NCBI GenBank assembly: GCA_947171615.1
Contig: CAMVYG010000028.1
Coordinates: 1-16,108, forward strand
Source: an uncultured Clostridia bacterium
Lineage (GTDB): Bacteria; Bacillota; Clostridia; Oscillospirales; Acutalibacteraceae
Length of the DNA stretch: 16,108 nt
Direction of reading: 5' to 3'
In this document: positions 13,750-16,108 of the stretch, piece after piece
Position numbering within the stretch: position 1 is the stretch's first letter
Layout of the letters: every line of letters starts with the position of its first letter
Translations under genes and position numbers: made by a program
The notes under the pieces: generated by a model
What the model saw: only the letters and a program-made list of their open reading frames with translations
Told to the model about the DNA's origin: nothing
Database searches by the model: none

Positions 13750-16108
13750 TTATTTACCGTAATAGCACTTCAAGTAGATTTCCTTGATCTCGCTCATCAG
13801 CGGATATCTGGGGTTCGCCCCGGTGCACTGGTCGTTAAAGGCGTTCTCCACCATTTCGTCCAGAGTTTCCAGGAAATACTTCTCGTCTACGCCGTATTCC
13901 TTGATGGTCTTCTTGATGCCGATCTTTTCTTTCAACTCCTCCAGAGCCTTCAGGAAGTTTTCAAAGACCTCGTCATCGTTCCTGCCCTGAATACCGCAGA
14001 ACCGGGCGGCCTCTACATAGCGCTCTTTGGCGTGAGGATACTGATACTGAGAGAAGGTTCCCATTTTTACCGGGACATCGGCAGCGTTATACCGCATGAC
14101 TTCTGTAAGGATCAGGGCATTTGCCACACCGTGGGGCAAATGGTGATAGGCGCCCAGCTTGTGAGCCATGGAGTGGTTTACACCCAGGAAAGCGTTGGCA
14201 AAGGCCATGCCCGCCATACAGGAGGCTTCCGCCATTTTCTCCCGGGCAATGGGATCCTTCGCGCCATTCTCATAGGCGGAGGGCAGATAGTCAAAAACAG
14301 CTTTAATCGCCTTCAAAGCCAGACCATCGGTAAACTGCGTTGCCATAATGGATACATAGGCTTCGATGGCATGGGTCATCACGTCAATGCCGGAAGCGCT
14401 GGTCAGACCCTTGGGAGCGTTCATCATGTTATCCACGTCTACAATGGCCATATCGGGCAGCAGCTCATAATCGGCCAGCGGCCACTTGGTGCCGGTTTTT
14501 TCATCGGTGATAATGGCAAAGGGCGTTACCTCAGAGCCGGTGCCGGCAGAGGTGGGAATTGCCACGAACATAGCCTTTTCGCCCATTTTGGGGAACTTGT
14601 AAATTCTCTTGCGGATATCCATAAAGTCCATTGCCATAGACTGGAAATCGGCGTCCGGATGCTCATACAGCACCCACATGATCTTTGCGGCGTCCATAGC
14701 GGAGCCGCCGCCCAGGGCGATGATCACATCGGGCTCGAAGGCGCGGATCTGCTCCACACCCTCCAAAGCGTTGCCCAGGGTGGGATCAGGCTGAACATTC
14801 CAGAAGCAGGAATAACGAATTCCCATTTCATCCAGCTTATCCGTAATGGGCTTGGTGTAGCCGTTCTGATACAGGAAGGTATCGGTAACGATAAAGGCCT
14901 TCTTTTTCTGATATTCGGTTTTCAGCTCATCCAGAGCTACAGGCATACAGCCCTTCTTGAAATAGACCTTCTCAGGCACACGGAACCACAGCATATTCTC
15001 TCTCCTCTCGGCGACGGTCTTGATATTCAGCAAATGCTTTACACCTACATTTTCAGAAACAGAGTTGCCGCCCCAGGAGCCGCAGCCCAGTGTCAGAGAA
15101 GGAGTAAGCTTGAAATTATAGAGGTCGCCGATGCCACCCTGAGAAGAAGGGGTATTGATCAGAATCCGGCAGGTCTTCATAGCTTCCTGATGCTTTGCCC
15201 GCTTTTCCTCTTCGGTGGGGTCGATATACAGGGAAGCCGTATGGCCATAACCGCCGTCGGCAATCAAATGTTCCGCTTTTTCAATGGCCTCGTCAAAGGT
15301 CTTTGCCTTGTACATGGCAAGTACGGGAGAAAGCTTTTCGTGGGCAAACTCCTCGGAGATATCCACACTCTCCACTTCACCGATGATGATCTTGGTGTCC
15401 TCCGGCACAGTGACTCCTGCCAGAGCGGCGATGGTATGGGCCTTCTGCCCCACAATTTTGGCGTTCAGCGCGCCGTTGATCAAAATGGTCTTCCGAACCT
15501 TTTCCGTTTCCGTCTTATTCAGGAAATAGCAGCCGCGCTTCTGGAATTCTTCCTTTACGGCCTTATACACTTTATCCAGCACAATCACAGACTGCTCAGA
15601 GGCGCAGATCATGCCATTGTCAAAGGTTTTGGAATGAATGATGGAATTGACCGCCAAAATCACATCGGCGGTATCGTCAATAATAGCGGGGGTATTGCCA
15701 GCGCCCACGCCCAGGGCAGGCGTTCCGGAGGAATACGCGGCCTTTACCATGCCGGGGCCGCCGGTAGCCAGAATGATATCCGCTTCCGCCATCACCTGAT
15801 TGGTCAGCTCCAGAGAGGGGTTATCGATCCAGCCGAACAGCCCTTCCGGGGCGCCGGCCTTCACCGCGGCCTCCAGCACTACCTTGGCGGCCTCAATGGT
15901 GCACTTCTTGGCCCGGGGATGGGGGCTGATAATAATGCCGTTTCTGGTTTTCAGGGCAAGCAGGGTTTTGAAGATTGCGGTAGAAGTGGGATTTGTGGTG
16001 GGGATCACCGCCGCGATCACGCCGATAGGCTCGGCAACCTTTCGAATGCCAAAGGCCGGATCTTCTTCCACCACGCCGCAGGTCTTCGTGTTCTTGTACG
16101 TGTTGTAG
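13750..16108 (-). CDS. adhE: Bifunctional acetaldehyde-CoA/alcohol dehydrogenase AdhE (5' end outside window)
   Basis: The frame stays open to the right edge, so the N-terminus (roughly the first 100 residues in relatives) is missing; the GTG codons near 16074 are internal. The protein converts acetyl-CoA through acetaldehyde to ethanol, re-oxidising two NADH. The N-terminal aldehyde dehydrogenase half begins with the conserved EEDPAFGIRKVAEPIGVI segment and keeps the catalytic cysteine in GMICASEQ (codon 15604-15606). A linker near LLNIKTVAERRENMLWFRVP leads to the iron-dependent alcohol dehydrogenase half. That half has the GGGSAMDAAK nucleotide loop and the metal-ligand region with GIDVMTHAIEAY, NHSMAHKLG and HHLPHG. 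All key residues visible are intact. The promoter is beyond the window. It heads, or lies within, the adhE-kinase-hydrogenase unit. Confidence 0.96.
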   Translation of the reverse strand, partial: YNTYKNTKTCGVVEEDPAFGIRKVAEPIGVIAAVIPTTNPTSTAIFKTLLALKTRNGIIISPHPRAKKCTIEAAKVVLEAAVKAGAPEGLFGWIDNPSLELTNQVMAEADIILATGGPGMVKAAYSSGTPALGVGAGNTPAIIDDTADVILAVNSIIHSKTFDNGMICASEQSVIVLDKVYKAVKEEFQKRGCYFLNKTETEKVRKTILINGALNAKIVGQKAHTIAALAGVTVPEDTKIIIGEVESVDISEEFAHEKLSPVLAMYKAKTFDEAIEKAEHLIADGGYGHTASLYIDPTEEEKRAKHQEAMKTCRILINTPSSQGGIGDLYNFKLTPSLTLGCGSWGGNSVSENVGVKHLLNIKTVAERRENMLWFRVPEKVYFKKGCMPVALDELKTEYQKKKAFIVTDTFLYQNGYTKPITDKLDEMGIRYSCFWNVQPDPTLGNALEGVEQIRAFEPDVIIALGGGSAMDAAKIMWVLYEHPDADFQSMAMDFMDIRKRIYKFPKMGEKAMFVAIPTSAGTGSEVTPFAIITDEKTGTKWPLADYELLPDMAIVDVDNMMNAPKGLTSASGIDVMTHAIEAYVSIMATQFTDGLALKAIKAVFDYLPSAYENGAKDPIAREKMAEASCMAGMAFANAFLGVNHSMAHKLGAYHHLPHGVANALILTEVMRYNAADVPVKMGTFSQYQYPHAKERYVEAARFCGIQGRNDDEVFENFLKALEELKEKIGIKKTIKEYGVDEKYFLETLDEMVENAFNDQCTGANPRYPLMSEIKEIYLKCYYGK

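Overview
The window looks like chromosomal DNA of an anaerobic, fermentative gut-type member of the Clostridia, probably Oscillospiraceae-like. This is an inference from the gene content: an LplB/LplC/YtcQ-type sugar ABC transporter, an AdhE bifunctional alcohol dehydrogenase, a monomeric group B-type [FeFe]-hydrogenase, strong AGGAGG ribosome binding sites, sigma-A-type promoters and a characteristic intergenic repeat. No rRNA, tRNA, CRISPR array, transposase or phage gene was seen.

Layout. (1) Positions 1-4391, minus strand: a carbohydrate-uptake operon read right to left as permease (LplB/YteP-like), permease (LplC/YtcP-like) and substrate-binding lipoprotein (550 aa), then a terminator, then the 5' end of a GH2 beta-mannosidase-like glycosidase that runs off the left edge. 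No ATPase gene is present. A strong promoter (4363-4391) drives the operon through a leader of about 210 nt that carries two adjacent perfect palindromes. (2) 4698-6151, plus strand: a MATE-family efflux gene with its own promoter and an operator-like dyad at the transcription start. (3) 6148-6560: a gene-free convergent region with a mosaic of inverted repeats (MITE/REP-like) and a bidirectional terminator. (4) 6617-9268, minus: a P2A-type Ca2+-ATPase. (5) 9460-10005, plus: a PAP2-family phosphatase. (6) 10060-11309, minus: a zinc-dependent MDR dehydrogenase with a consensus promoter and a structured leader of about 200 nt. (7) 11430-16108, minus: adhE (5' end beyond the window), a small APH-like kinase and the [FeFe]-hydrogenase, in one probable transcriptional unit.

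The genes suggest import and hydrolysis of an oligosaccharide (possibly a manno-oligosaccharide), with redox disposal as ethanol and H2. The least explained parts are the two palindrome-rich leaders (transporter and MDR dehydrogenase), the operator-like dyads at three promoters, and the kinase placed between adhE and the hydrogenase. Four starts were moved or confirmed from ribosome binding sites: GTG for the MATE gene, TTG for PAP2, and internal ATGs for the kinase and hydrogenase.
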